DNA of 64,000 nt, taken from Haberlea rhodopensis (taxonomy: Eukaryota; Streptophyta; Magnoliopsida; Lamiales; Gesneriaceae). The position numbers were made by a program, and so were the translations under genes. Positions 55,211 through 64,000 of the stretch are shown piece by piece. The notes under the pieces were generated by a model that ran no database searches, was not told where the DNA came from, and saw nothing but the letters and a program-made list of their open reading frames with translations. The first letter of the stretch is position 1. Every line of letters starts with the position of its first letter. The stretch covers positions 1 to 64,000 of the forward strand of contig CAJQUN010001192.1 of assembly GCA_907163345.1 (NCBI GenBank), in the 5' to 3' direction.

Positions 55211-56176
55211 ATGACAGACAGAGGGTATCATGAGGATGTTGGGGATGCCTTGAGTGGCAATGCTAGTGTAAGGATGGTGCATGTACCACCACCACCGATT
55301 GAGCAAGGACCAGTAGAACAGGTATTGTTGCCTGGAGAATTGACATTGACGCAGTTTCTGAGTTATCAGCCACCTAGGTTTGAGGGGACTGAATCAGGGG
55401 AACTGGCAGAGGAGTGGCTGGAACGTGTGGAACAGATTTTTGTGTCAGCACTGTGTGCCAAGACTGCTTGGTTACGTTTAGCTGAATTCCAGTTAGCTAA
55501 GAAAGCTATGATGTGGTGGAAGTCCACAGTACTTGAGTTGAGGGCTCAAGGACATACAGTTAACTGGGATGTATTTCGAACGAAGTTCCTGGAGCATTAT
55601 TTCTCTGTTGCTGCAAGGCAGAGGAAAGAGGATGAATTTACGCATTTGAGACAGGGATCAATGACAGTATCTGATTATGCTGTGCATTATTCTTCTTTGC
55701 TCCGGTATGTGCCACATATTGCTGTTAACACCAAAGCTAAGATCAGACAATTTGTGAAAGGTTTGAGGCCTGAATTGTTTGATAGGGTCATGTCCAATAA
55801 CCCTACATCATATGAAGAAGCGTTGACTAGAGCTGAGATGGCTGAGATTGCTGTAGGGGTATATACAGATTTTGGACAAGCCCAACCACCTACATCTGAC
55901 AGTATGAGACCTAGAGGGGAATTATTTAAATCACCACGAGGTGGTGCATCTTCATCTAGGTTTAGTGGAAAACGTTTTGGATCAAGGAAAGGGGAGGATA
56001 GAAAAGCGAAAGGACAGTCCCAAGGTAGTAATAGTAGTAGTGGACGTGGATTACAATGTTTTAAATGTGGAGGGCCACATTATCAAAGAAATTGTCCACA
56101 GTTTGATACGGTGGTTTGTTTCCGTTGTGGGAAACCAGGACACGTGATCCGTGATTGTCCTCAAGTGGGTGGATAA
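55211..56176 (+). CDS. gag: CHR-B gag protein
   Basis: 321 codons from the ATG at 55211, about 160 bp after the primer site. Capsid core: LPGELTLTQFLSYQPPRFEG, EEWLERVEQIF, AKKAMMWWKSTVLELRAQG, YFSVAARQRKEDEF, VSDYAVHYSSLLRYVPHIA and FVKGLRPELFDRVM. A serine- and arginine-rich linker follows. Two CCHC knuckles, CFKCGGPHYQRNC (residue 283) and CFRCGKPGHVIRDC (residue 303). It ends at TAA (56174-56176). The same frame then continues without shift into protease, as it does in one piece in CHR-A, so the stop is probably a mutation. Confidence 0.92.
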   Translation: MTDRGYHEDVGDALSGNASVRMVHVPPPPIEQGPVEQVLLPGELTLTQFLSYQPPRFEGTESGELAEEWLERVEQIFVSALCAKTAWLRLAEFQLAKKAMMWWKSTVLELRAQGHTVNWDVFRTKFLEHYFSVAARQRKEDEFTHLRQGSMTVSDYAVHYSSLLRYVPHIAVNTKAKIRQFVKGLRPELFDRVMSNNPTSYEEALTRAEMAEIAVGVYTDFGQAQPPTSDSMRPRGELFKSPRGGASSSRFSGKRFGSRKGEDRKAKGQSQGSNSSSGRGLQCFKCGGPHYQRNCPQFDTVVCFRCGKPGHVIRDCPQVGG

Positions 56177-57538
56177 CAGAGGAGAGGACTAGTGTCAGAG
56201 AATACAGTGCAGCAGAGACCGCAGGGTGTACCACAGTCTGGTGGAGGACAGAGGGCAGGAACACCTCAGGCTCAGGTGTATGCACTGAACAGGGAGGAAG
56301 CAGAGGCAGCTCCTGATACTGTGATAGCGGGTAAGTGTACTTTGTTTACTTATCCTGCTTTACTGTTGATTGATACTGGTGCATCACATTCTTTTATTGC
56401 ACAAGCTTTTGTTGATCAGTATCATATATGCTCGTCTCCACTGTTGATGCCTCTTTATGTTTCAACACCCATGGGAACTACTGTGATGACTTGTCAGAGT
56501 GTGTCTGATTGTGCTATTCAGTTTGAGTCTGGCTATGGCTTTCAAGCTGATTTGATTATATTAGATATGTCAGATTTTGATTGCATCCTTGGAATTGATG
56601 TATTGAGTAAATATCAATCTGTTGTGGATTGTAGTCAAAAGATTGTACGATTTCAATCTGATACTGGAACTCAATGGTATTTTTATGGCCAAGGAGCGAG
56701 GGCAAGGATTCCTTTGATATCAGCAACCCGAATGTCGCGTTTGTTAGAGCGTGGACATGCGGGTTATTTGATTTATGCCCTGGTTGTAAATGAACAGAAA
56801 AGAGAAAGGAAAGTGGAGGAGATACCAGTGGTTGCAGAATATGCGGATGTGTTTCCAGATGAGATACCTGGATTCCCACCTAGTCGAGAAGTGGAATTTG
56901 GTATTGATTTGATACCTGGTACTTCTGCAATTTCACGGGCTCCTTATCGGATGGCACCAACTGAATTGAAAGAGTTGAAAACGCAATTGCAAGATTTATT
57001 GGACAAGGGGTACATACGTCCTAGTGTATCGCCTTGGGGTGCTCCGGTATTGTTTGTGACGAAGAAGGATGGGACAATGAGATTGTGTGATTATAGACAG
57101 TTGAACAAGGTAACCATAAAGAATAAATATCCTCTTCCGCGTATTGATGATTTGTTTGATCAATTGCAGGGATCTAGAATTTATTCTAAGATCGATTTGA
57201 GGTCCGGATATCATCAAATACGTGTGAGAGAGGGTGATGTACAGAAGACAGCATTCAGAACTCGTTATGGGCATTATGAGTTTTTGGTGATGCCATTTGG
57301 AGTGACAAATGCTCCTGCTGTCTTTATGAGTTTAATGAATCGGGTTTTTCAGGAATACCTTGATCGATTTGTCATTGTCTTTATCGATGATATACTGATC
57401 TATTCGCAGAGTGATGCCGAACATGTTCAACATTTGCATATGGTCTTGCAATTGTTGAGGACACATCAGTTGTATGCCAAACTCAGTAAGTGTGAGTTTT
57501 GGTTGACTAGTGTCGGCTTTTTGGGACATGTTATTTAA
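56177..57538 (+). pseudogene. pol: CHR-B protease and reverse transcriptase
   Basis: In frame with gag. Protease LLIDTGASHSF (DTG at 56372); linker FDCILGIDVLSKYQSVVD and VAEYADVFPDEIPGFPPSREV. Reverse transcriptase: RPSVSPWGAPVLFVTKKDG, then MRLCDYRQLNKVTIK, where the usual isoleucine before DYRQ is lost by a 3-bp deletion near 57088, LRSGYHQIRV, FGVTNAPAVFMSLMN and the catalytic FIDDILIYS (57380 on). It stops at TAA 57536-57538 in GHVI, where a serine codon is usual. Confidence 0.92.
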
Positions 57539-59269
57539 GAAGAAGGTATATCAGTCGATCCAAAGAAAGTGGAAGCAGTGTTGAATTGGTCAGCACCTAC
57601 TTCTGTGCCAGAGATTCGTAGTTTCTTAGGTTTGGCTGGATATTATAGACGATTCGTTGAAGGATTTTCAGCGATTGCCAAACCATTGACACATTTGACA
57701 CAGAAGGGAGTATCATTTCAATGGTCAGAGGCTTGTGAGCGTAGTTTCCAGGAATTAAAACATCGATTGACGACAGCTCCAGTCTTGATCATTCCATCTG
57801 AGCATGATAGGTTTGCAGTTTATACTGATGCATCTTTACTTGGTTTGGGTTGTGTATTGATGCAGGACAAACATGTAGTGGCTTATGCATCACGACAGTT
57901 AAAGCCACATGAAATGAGATATCCAGTGCATGATCTGGAATTGGCTGCCATTGTCTTTGCATTGAAGATATGGCGACATTATTTATATGGTACGTCTTTT
58001 ACCATATACACAGATCATAAGAGTTTAAAATTTCTATTCACTCAAGCAGAGTTGAATATGAGACAAAGGAGATGGATGGATCTGTTGAAAGATTATGATT
58101 GTGAGATTGAATATCATCCAGGAAAAGCTAATCTTACAGCAGATGCCTTGAGTCAAAAAGTACATCATACGGCTGATGAGGTGATTGATTTGTCCGCATT
58201 GATGACTTCTTGTTGTACTTTAGGTTATGATTTTGATGTGGAAATAGAGCCAGTACGGGTATCAACATTGTTGGTTGAACCCGACATTTTTGAGAAAATC
58301 AGAACGGCACAAATGACTGATGATGAAGTACAACAATGGAAAGAAAGGATAAGTCAAGGACAAACATCTCAATTTGTACTTACAAGTGATGGAACGTTGA
58401 AATACAGAAATTGTTGGGTAGTACCTGCTGCATTAGGACTAAGCCAAGAACTACTACAACGTGCTCATTGTAGTAGATACAGTATACATCATCCTGGAGG
58501 GAAGAAAATGTATCATGATCTACGTACACAATTTTGGTGGAAACGTATGAAACAGGATGTATTGAGCTTTGTGAAACGGTGTTTGATCTGTCAACAAGTG
58601 AAAGCGGAAAGACAAAGACTAGGAGGTGAAGTACATAATTTGGAAATTCCTCAGTGGAAATGGGAACATATCACGATGGACTTTGTGACTCATTTACCAC
58701 GGACGTCTTCTGGTTGCGATGCTATTTGGGTGATTGTTGACAGACTCACCAAAGTATCTCATTTTGTGCCATATTGTATGACATATACATATCTGAGAAT
58801 GGCACAGTTATACATTCAACATGTAGTGAGACTACATGGTATTCCAGTTTCCATTTTATCGGATAGGGATCCGAGATTTACTTCTCATTTCTGGGAAGGG
58901 TTACAGACAGCGTTGGGAACTGAAGTGCGGTTGAGTACAGCATATCATCCGCAGACAGATGGACAAACAGAGCGTACGATACAGACGCTTGAGGATATGT
59001 TGCGTGCCTGTGTATTAGAGTTTGATACCTCTTGGCAAGATTCGTTGCCATTAGTGGAATTTTCATATAATAACAGTTATCAGTCTAGTATACAGATGGC
59101 ACCATTTGAGGCTTTGTATGGACGACGATGTAGATCGCCATTGTATTGGGATGATGTGGATCAGTCTTCCTTAACTGGACCAGATATGATTCATGAAATG
59201 GAAGAGAAAGTAAAGGTCATTCGATTGAAACTTAAAGCTGCTCAGGATACAGGCTGCTTATGCCAATAA
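57539..59269 (+). pseudogene. CHR-B RNase H and integrase
   Basis: Same frame. The connection domain (FLGLAGYYRRFVEGFS) leads to RNase H (VYTDASLLGLGCVLMQ, HDLELAAIVFALKIWRHYLYG, YTDHKSLKFLFTQ, LTADALS). Integrase has an HHCC zinc region (HCSRYSIHHPGGKKMYHDL ... CLICQQVK) and catalytic D, D and E in MDFVTHLP (58676), LSDRDPRFTSHFW (58859) and TDGQTERTIQTLEDML (58958 on). The frame ends at 59269 after a loss of two bases near 59247. Confidence 0.93.
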
Positions 59270-59804
59270 GCGACGTAGACCACTTGAATTTCAAGTTGGT
59301 GACCGTGTGTTCTTGAAAATCTCACCTTTTAAAGGTGTAGTACGGTTTGGTAAGCGTGGAAAATTGTCTCCACGGTATGTTGGTCCGTATGAGGTGTTGC
59401 AACGTATTGGTACGTTGGCATATCGCTTGGCACTACCTCCGGTATTGAGTAGTATTCATGATGTTTTTCATGTTTCACTGTTGAGGAAATATGAACCAGA
59501 TACGAGTCATGTCTTACAGCTACCTGATGTACAGTTGGATACAAATGTGTTGTATAAGGAACGACCGGTTATGATCTTGGATCGAGCTGAACGCAGGTTG
59601 CGTAATAAGGTGATTCCTATGGTTAAGGTACAGTGGGACAGACGGGGTGTCGAAGAGGCAACGTGGGAGACGGAACAGCATATGATGCAACGGTATCCGG
59701 ATTTGTTTTCTGTTATGATTTTACAGTTTTATGATACTGTTGGTATATACATATTGTACTGTTGCATACATGATTATGTTTCCTATCTTTTTATCATAGG
59801 ATGA
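59270..59804 (+). pseudogene. CHR-B integrase C-terminus with chromodomain-like tail
   Basis: Resumes in another frame: GDRVFLKISPFKGVVRFGKRGKLSPRYVGPYEVLQRIG (the GPY/F element), FHVSLLRKYEPDTSHVL, then VPMVKVQWDRRGVEEATWE-like sequence at about 59617-59680 (here beginning IPMVKVQWD). Such W- and E-containing tails are the chromodomain of chromoviruses and in the family direct integration to heterochromatin. Stop at 59802. Confidence 0.88.
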
Positions 59805-59877
59805 TTGAGTTGTGTATCATGATATGCATGTTTGTATATACAATTTCGAGGACGAAATTCAATGAGTGGGGGAGAAT
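59805..59877 (+). other. CHR-B 3' end: TTTCGAGGACGAAA and polypurine tract
   Basis: Inverted repeat TTTCGAGGACGAAA (59844-59857) followed by GAGTGGGGGAGAAT (59864-59877) directly before the 3' LTR. Confidence 0.9.
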
Positions 59878-60364
59878 TGTAATGCCTCGATTTATGTTAT
59901 ATACGTGTGATATGATTATGGTGTAATTATATCACGTGGCAGTATGATAATGGGGGTTCGAGTGGTACCAAGAATGACTTACTACATGTATGAAAAGAGA
60001 TATGGTAATGGTGTACAATGAGTTGAACCATAATATATCAAGAAATATGAAATGTATATGCATTTGAAGGTGCATTAGCATGTGTATTTGAGTTGCAAGT
60101 GGGCATTTGAATATGCATGTGAATTGAATTTGAGAATTGAATTTGACTTAGAGTTGCATTTGCATTTGGATGTCATCTTCATGTACATGACACTTAACAT
60201 GTAATTATCTCCAAATGACATGATATCAAGTAACTTAGGGACTTAAGGTTCTATATCAAGTGGCTTAGAGCTGAAATCACATACTACACCACTTTTCACC
60301 TAAAATTCTCTACAAAGCTCCTCTCCAAACCCTTGCTTGTTTTTCCATCTTTTGCTTGGGTTTC
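59878..60364 (+). mobile_element. CHR-B 3' LTR, first 487 bp
   Basis: Matches 53073-53559 with about five substitutions, and is cut at 60364 by CHR-J. The rest lies beyond the window. Confidence 0.95.
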
Positions 60365-61231
60365 TGTAATACCCCCGAAATGTGATATGATTATGTTCTA
60401 CGATGATAAATTATGATGTGTTTAAGGGTTGTGGTGTATTTAAATTGGGGGCCACGATTTATGTTATGATGATATGATGTGGGGAGCATGATGGGTATTT
60501 TAAGGGATGTATTAATTAAATGAAGTTAGAAAATATCGAGTGAGGATATTTTAATACATCGTACTAAATACCGGGACACAATTAAACACCACCCCCCACC
60601 CACTTGGTCACCACCCTCCCCCAATTGCACCCTACACCCCCACTTGTCAAAGCCCATGCCTCCCACTTGGTCATGCCCATGCTTCCACTTTGCAGCCAAA
60701 TCATCTCCTTCTCTCCTCCTCTCTTTCTCTCCCAAAATCATGCCTGTAAGCTGCTGGGGAAGGGAAGAAAGCTTGGTAAGAAGGTGTTCAAATCCTTGCA
60801 AAAATAGGAGCAAAAGAGAGGGGTAAGTGGGTACCCTGTTTTTCTGGGTTTGTGTTTGGGCTTGGGTTTGGTGGGTTGATTTTAAAGCATGTTAAGTATA
60901 GGTTTGGGTGGAACCTTGGTAGAGATGCTTACAAGGTAGTTTTATGTAACTACTAGCATGGATGTTTGAGCATTTACATGTCTTATGTGATAGATTTCTA
61001 GTTATGAAACTAGATGCTCGAAAATCTGGGCAAAGGGATACATGCTCTGTTTTTGTAAAAGTTGGTTAAGGATGAAGATTATGATGATGTTATGATGCAT
61101 GTTAGCTTAAGTTTCGTTAAACCTTTGATTTAAGGGCTTACACCGCATGAAAGATGTGCTATGTAGTAGAAAAGATGGTGTGAAATGTAGTGCTCAAAAA
61201 TCTGGGGAAAAATCCCGATTTTCAGAGCTCT

Positions 61232-61447
61232 CGATCGATCGAGATTTAGTTCCGATCGATCGAGCGAGACAGAAGGTCTAAGCATGTTTTCAAAATTTTG
61301 GTGCCGATCGATCGAAGGATTTCTCGATCGATCGGTGAAGCTCCTCGATCGATCGGTAAAATGTTCGATCGATCGAGCGAGGCAGGAAGCTAAGGCACTT
61401 TTTGTGCACAGTGTCTCGATCGATCGAGACATAGGGCCGATCGATCG
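61232..61447. repeat. CGATCGATCG dyad array of CHR-J LTR (eight dyads)
   Basis: Dyads at 61232, 61253, 61305, 61325, 61346, 61366, 61417 and 61438; intervals 21, 52, 20, 21, 20, 51 and 21. Flanking bases are T/A or C/G rather than G...C, so the core is CGATCGATCG. GCGAGGCAGGAAG and GAGAGGCAGAAAG follow pairs. Confidence 0.93.
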
Positions 61448-61810
61448 AGAGAGGCAGAAAGTTGAAAAATATGATGATGTTTTATTTTGTTAAGTTTATG
61501 ATGTAAGATGGTTTTGAGGCATCTAATATGGTATTATGTGGTCTTGTAGAACCATCCCAGGTACCAGCACCATCAAGGAGATAAAGTCTGTTGACTCCTC
61601 CTCCTTTTGAAAAGGTACGTAAGAAGCGTACGGGCATCGGACGGTAACACACATCTCTATACTACGACTATGCTTTTATTGCATGAGTATTCACGATGAA
61701 ATGACGGTGTTTATACGATGTTTACACGATGATGTTTATATGATGTTTATACGATGAAGTTCATATGATGTTTATTGTTTATACGATGCTTATATGATGA
61801 CATTTATGTG

Positions 61811-62030
61811 ATGTATTGTGGTAAGATGCCACGGGGTAAGATGCCCCACATGGTAAGAGGCCATGCGATGTATTGTGGTAAGATGCCATGGGGTAAGATG
61901 CCCCACATGGTAAGAGGCCATGCGATGTATTGTGGTAAGATGCCACGGGGTAAGATGCCCCATATGGTAAGAGGCCATACGATGATGTTGTGGTAAGATG
62001 CCACGGGGGTAAGATGCCCCATATGCATGA
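61811..62030. repeat. 57-bp tandem repeat in CHR-J LTR, nearly four copies
   Basis: Units begin ATGTATTGTGGTAAGATGCC at 61811, 61868 and 61925, and a variant at 61982. Each contains two GGTAAGATGCC sub-repeats and GGTAAGAGGCC. Confidence 0.93.
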
Positions 62031-62446
62031 TTCTAAATCAGGGACAACAATAAGAAGTGAATGTATAACCAGCATATTACTTAACCAATGTTTCATGCAT
62101 TTACTATGATGTTTATAATGTTAAGTAAGATTATATATGCTCATGATGTGTTGTCCCTGTAGGTACACTTTTGGACGAAAGGACTAAGGGTCGGGTTGAG
62201 GCAGTGAGCTACTAGGGACACAGGAATGCATAGGATTCAAGTTATGATTAGTATCTACTCTAGGAGTAGTGTAAATCTAAATGACATTATTTTGGAATAT
62301 AATGAATTATTTTTGAAGTTTTGTATTTTTGGCCTGTAATCCTGTTAGCTCGTGTAACAACAAAAACCTTAAGATGTTACCTTAATGCATGATTAGTCCT
62401 TCTTATGTCTATTAATCACTGTTAAGGTGGGAAGACCCCACATTAG

Positions 62447-62458
62447 TGGTATCAGAGC
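62447..62458 (+). other. CHR-J primer binding site (initiator tRNA-Met)
   Basis: TGGTATCAGAGC four bases after the LTR end, followed by a leader to 62640. Confidence 0.92.
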
Positions 62459-62640
62459 AGTGGTTAGATAACTCGGGAATGAGCGAAGGGTAGCCTTAGC
62501 AATAAGTTAGCTAGGTGCTTACTATTGAACATGTTTTATGTGTATTTTGCATATGAAGTTTCTATGTTATGCTAACATGTTTAATTATCTAACGATGTAC
62601 TTTATGGAACTGCTTTTGGTGTTGTTATTAACGTTGCAGC

Positions 62641-63537
62641 ATGGCAGCAAATATAGAAGTGGGTGACGCCATTAGTGTAAATGCAAGCGCTGGGCGTACA
62701 AACCCATTGCCACCACCAGCTTTGGGAGAGGAACCCTCTGAACAGCAGTTGCTACCTGGGGAATTGAGCTTATCTCAGTTTATGATGTATCGACCTCCGA
62801 TGTTCGAGGGAACTGAATCAGGAGAGAAAGCTGAGGAATGGTTAGAGAGGATTGAACAGATATTTGTGGCAGCGCCTTGTGCAAAGACGGCCTGGATCCG
62901 ATTAGCAGAATTTCAGCTGTCCAAGAAGGCATTGATGTGGTGGAAAACCACAGTGATTGAGCAAGAGGCTCTGGGACAGGAAGTAAATTGGAAGATGTTC
63001 CGAACGCGGTTTTTGAACCGCTATTTCTCAGCCGCTGCAAGACAGGCCAAGGAGGATGAGTTTACCAGTTTAAGACAAGGTACCATGCCTGTATCTGACT
63101 ATGCTTTGCATTACTGTTCCTTACTACGATATGTGCCACACATTGCTGCAAGCACTCAAGCGAAGATGCGGAATTTCATGAAGGGCTTGAGGCCTGAACT
63201 GTATGACAGGGTGATCACTTATGGTCCTGCTTGTTTTGATGATGCACTCTCACGAGCTGAGCTAGCTGAACTGGGAGTCGGTGCATATCCTGATGCTGTG
63301 CCACCTCCGGCACCCCCTCAGAGATCCACTTCTGACAATTTGAAGCCCAGAGGTGATCAGTTTAAGCCTAGGGGGAACACTTCGGCATCGAGATTCAGTG
63401 GCAAGAGGCCCGAGAATCGATGGAAAAGGAAGGTAGGAATGATGCTCCATCTGGGAGAGGACAGTCTCAGGGAGACAGATCTGGAAGAGTTCAGTGCACT
63501 CTTTGTGGGCAACCACATTTGGCAAAAGACTGCGTAG
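62641..63537 (+). pseudogene. gag: CHR-J gag, frame lost before the zinc knuckles
   Basis: Starts at the ATG at 62641. Capsid core as in CHR-A and CHR-B: LPGELSLSQFMMYRPPMFEG, EEWLERIEQIFVAAPCAKTAW, KKALMWWKTTV, RYFSAAARQAKEDEF, ALHYCSLLRYVPHIA and FMKGLRPELYDRVI. A frameshift at about 63410-63425 puts the remaining codons (RWKRKVGMM on) out of frame. The true sequence resumes in the third frame with the zinc knuckles. Confidence 0.9.
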
Positions 63538-64000
63538 GATGCTATGTCTGTGGCGACAGAGGCCACTTTGCTCGGCAGTGTCCCAACAGGGGAAGACAGC
63601 AGAACTCTACGGGGAGACCTGCGGACAGAACGACACAACACCGGCCACCTTTTGTGCCAAGACAGTATGGAGGTCAGCCCACGGGGCCACCTCAGGGACA
63701 GGTGTATGCTTTGACGAGGGAGCAGGCTACGGCGGCCCCGGAGGAAGTTATAGCGGGTACGTGTCTTTTATTTACGCACCCTGCTCTTATATTGATAGAC
63801 ACAGGTGCGTCACACTCCTTTGTGTCGACGAGTTTTGTTGAAAGGCACCACATATGCACTTCTCCGTCCCCCATGCCTCTTATGGTCTCGACCCCCGCTG
63901 GAAGAAGTTTGACTACGGATCAGATTGTTTATGATGGCCTCATTTATTTTGAGGATAATGAGTTAAGATCAGATTTGATTGTGTTGGGAATGACAGACTT
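63425..64000 (+). pseudogene. CHR-J gag C-terminus and protease, runs off window
   Basis: In the shifted frame: zinc knuckles CTLCGQPHLAKDC and CYVCGDRGHFARQC (63495-63570), TGPPQGQVYALTREQATAAPEE, protease ILIDTGASHSF (near 63790), FVERHHICTSPSPMPLMVSTP and LIVLGMTD at the edge. No stop is seen after the shift. Reverse transcriptase and integrase, if present, lie beyond 64000. Confidence 0.88.

Larger units (their letters stand above)
60365..62442 (+). mobile_element. CHR-J 5' LTR (chromovirus Ty3/gypsy)
   Basis: TGTAATACCCCCGAAATG to GAAGACCCCACA, 2078 bp. Contents in order: C-rich stretch (60590-60720), dyad array (61232-61447), AGAACCATCCCAGGT (61549), paired ACGT (61615), GATGTTTATACGATG-like simple repeats (61690-61800), 57-bp tandem repeats (61811-62030), GGGACAAC (62040), acceptor-like CTGTAG/G (62162), palindrome CTACTCTAGGAGTAG (62255-62269). 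Open frames at 60526-60826 and 61775-62096 are repeat artefacts. Confidence 0.93.

Noticed and set aside
60526..60826. Proline-rich frames that could look like a small host gene
   Set aside because: Inside the CHR-J LTR, C-rich composition, no splice structure or domain.
61775..62096. Internally repetitive frames of 62-105 codons, both strands
   Set aside because: Direct translation of the 57-bp tandem repeat in an LTR.

Overview
The window is flowering-plant repeat DNA, probably from a heterochromatic or pericentromeric block. Essentially all 64 kb is LTR-retrotransposon sequence, nested and mostly broken. I find no host gene, tRNA, rRNA or CRISPR array. The plant assignment rests on the lineages present: a SIRE-type Ty1/copia element, other Ty1/copia elements primed by initiator tRNA-Met, chromovirus-like Ty3/gypsy elements with a chromodomain-like tail, and Athila-type Ty3/gypsy elements with a tRNA-Asp-type primer site. 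I cannot name the species. The labels CHR-A to CHR-K, ATH-F, ATH-G, ATH-I, SIRE, COP-2a and COP-2b are mine.

Layout. Block 1 (1-6459): a CHR-A LTR (+), then the 5' end of a CHR-C element (-) inserted in the pol of a CHR-A element (-), whose own 5' LTR is cut at 6459. Block 2 (6460-21650): a SIRE element carrying only gag and lacking pol, preceded by a tandem remnant of a second copy. COP-2a (10386-19232) is inserted in it with target duplication TTTAT. Block 3 (21651-32708): an antisense CHR-B-type LTR split by a complete Athila element, ATH-F (22429-32359, duplication TGCAA). Block 4 (32709-46852): ATH-G, interrupted by 5'-truncated COP-2b, a solo CHR-C LTR (duplication TACGA) and a solo CHR-D LTR (duplication GATTT). 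Block 5 (46853-49103): a CHR-D LTR fragment cut by the 3' end of CHR-H (-). Block 6 (49104-53072): a CHR-K gag/protease fragment (+) split by the 3' end of ATH-I (-). Block 7 (53073-64000): CHR-B (+), nearly full length, with CHR-J (+) inserted in its 3' LTR and running off the window.

Coding state. No element has a fully open gag-pol. The best preserved are COP-2b (a 936-codon frame from late gag into reverse transcriptase), CHR-B (two stops and one frameshift) and ATH-F. CHR-B and COP-2a LTR pairs differ by roughly 1% by eye, so both insertions look recent.

Most notable. LTRs from three otherwise unrelated lineages (chromovirus, Athila, SIRE) carry the same upstream architecture. It is an array of typically eight GCGATC-containing palindromes in pairs. 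Spacing within a pair is 20-22 bp and between pairs about 30, 41 or 50 bp, all close to whole turns of the DNA helix. The array sits roughly 50-80 bp before a TATA box where one is visible. Palindrome sequence differs between lineages and linkers diverge, but spacing is kept. The D, H and COP-2 LTRs lack it. A second shared feature of four chromovirus LTR families is an intron-like interval (AG/GTACGT to TGTAG/G) that encloses each family's private tandem repeats.
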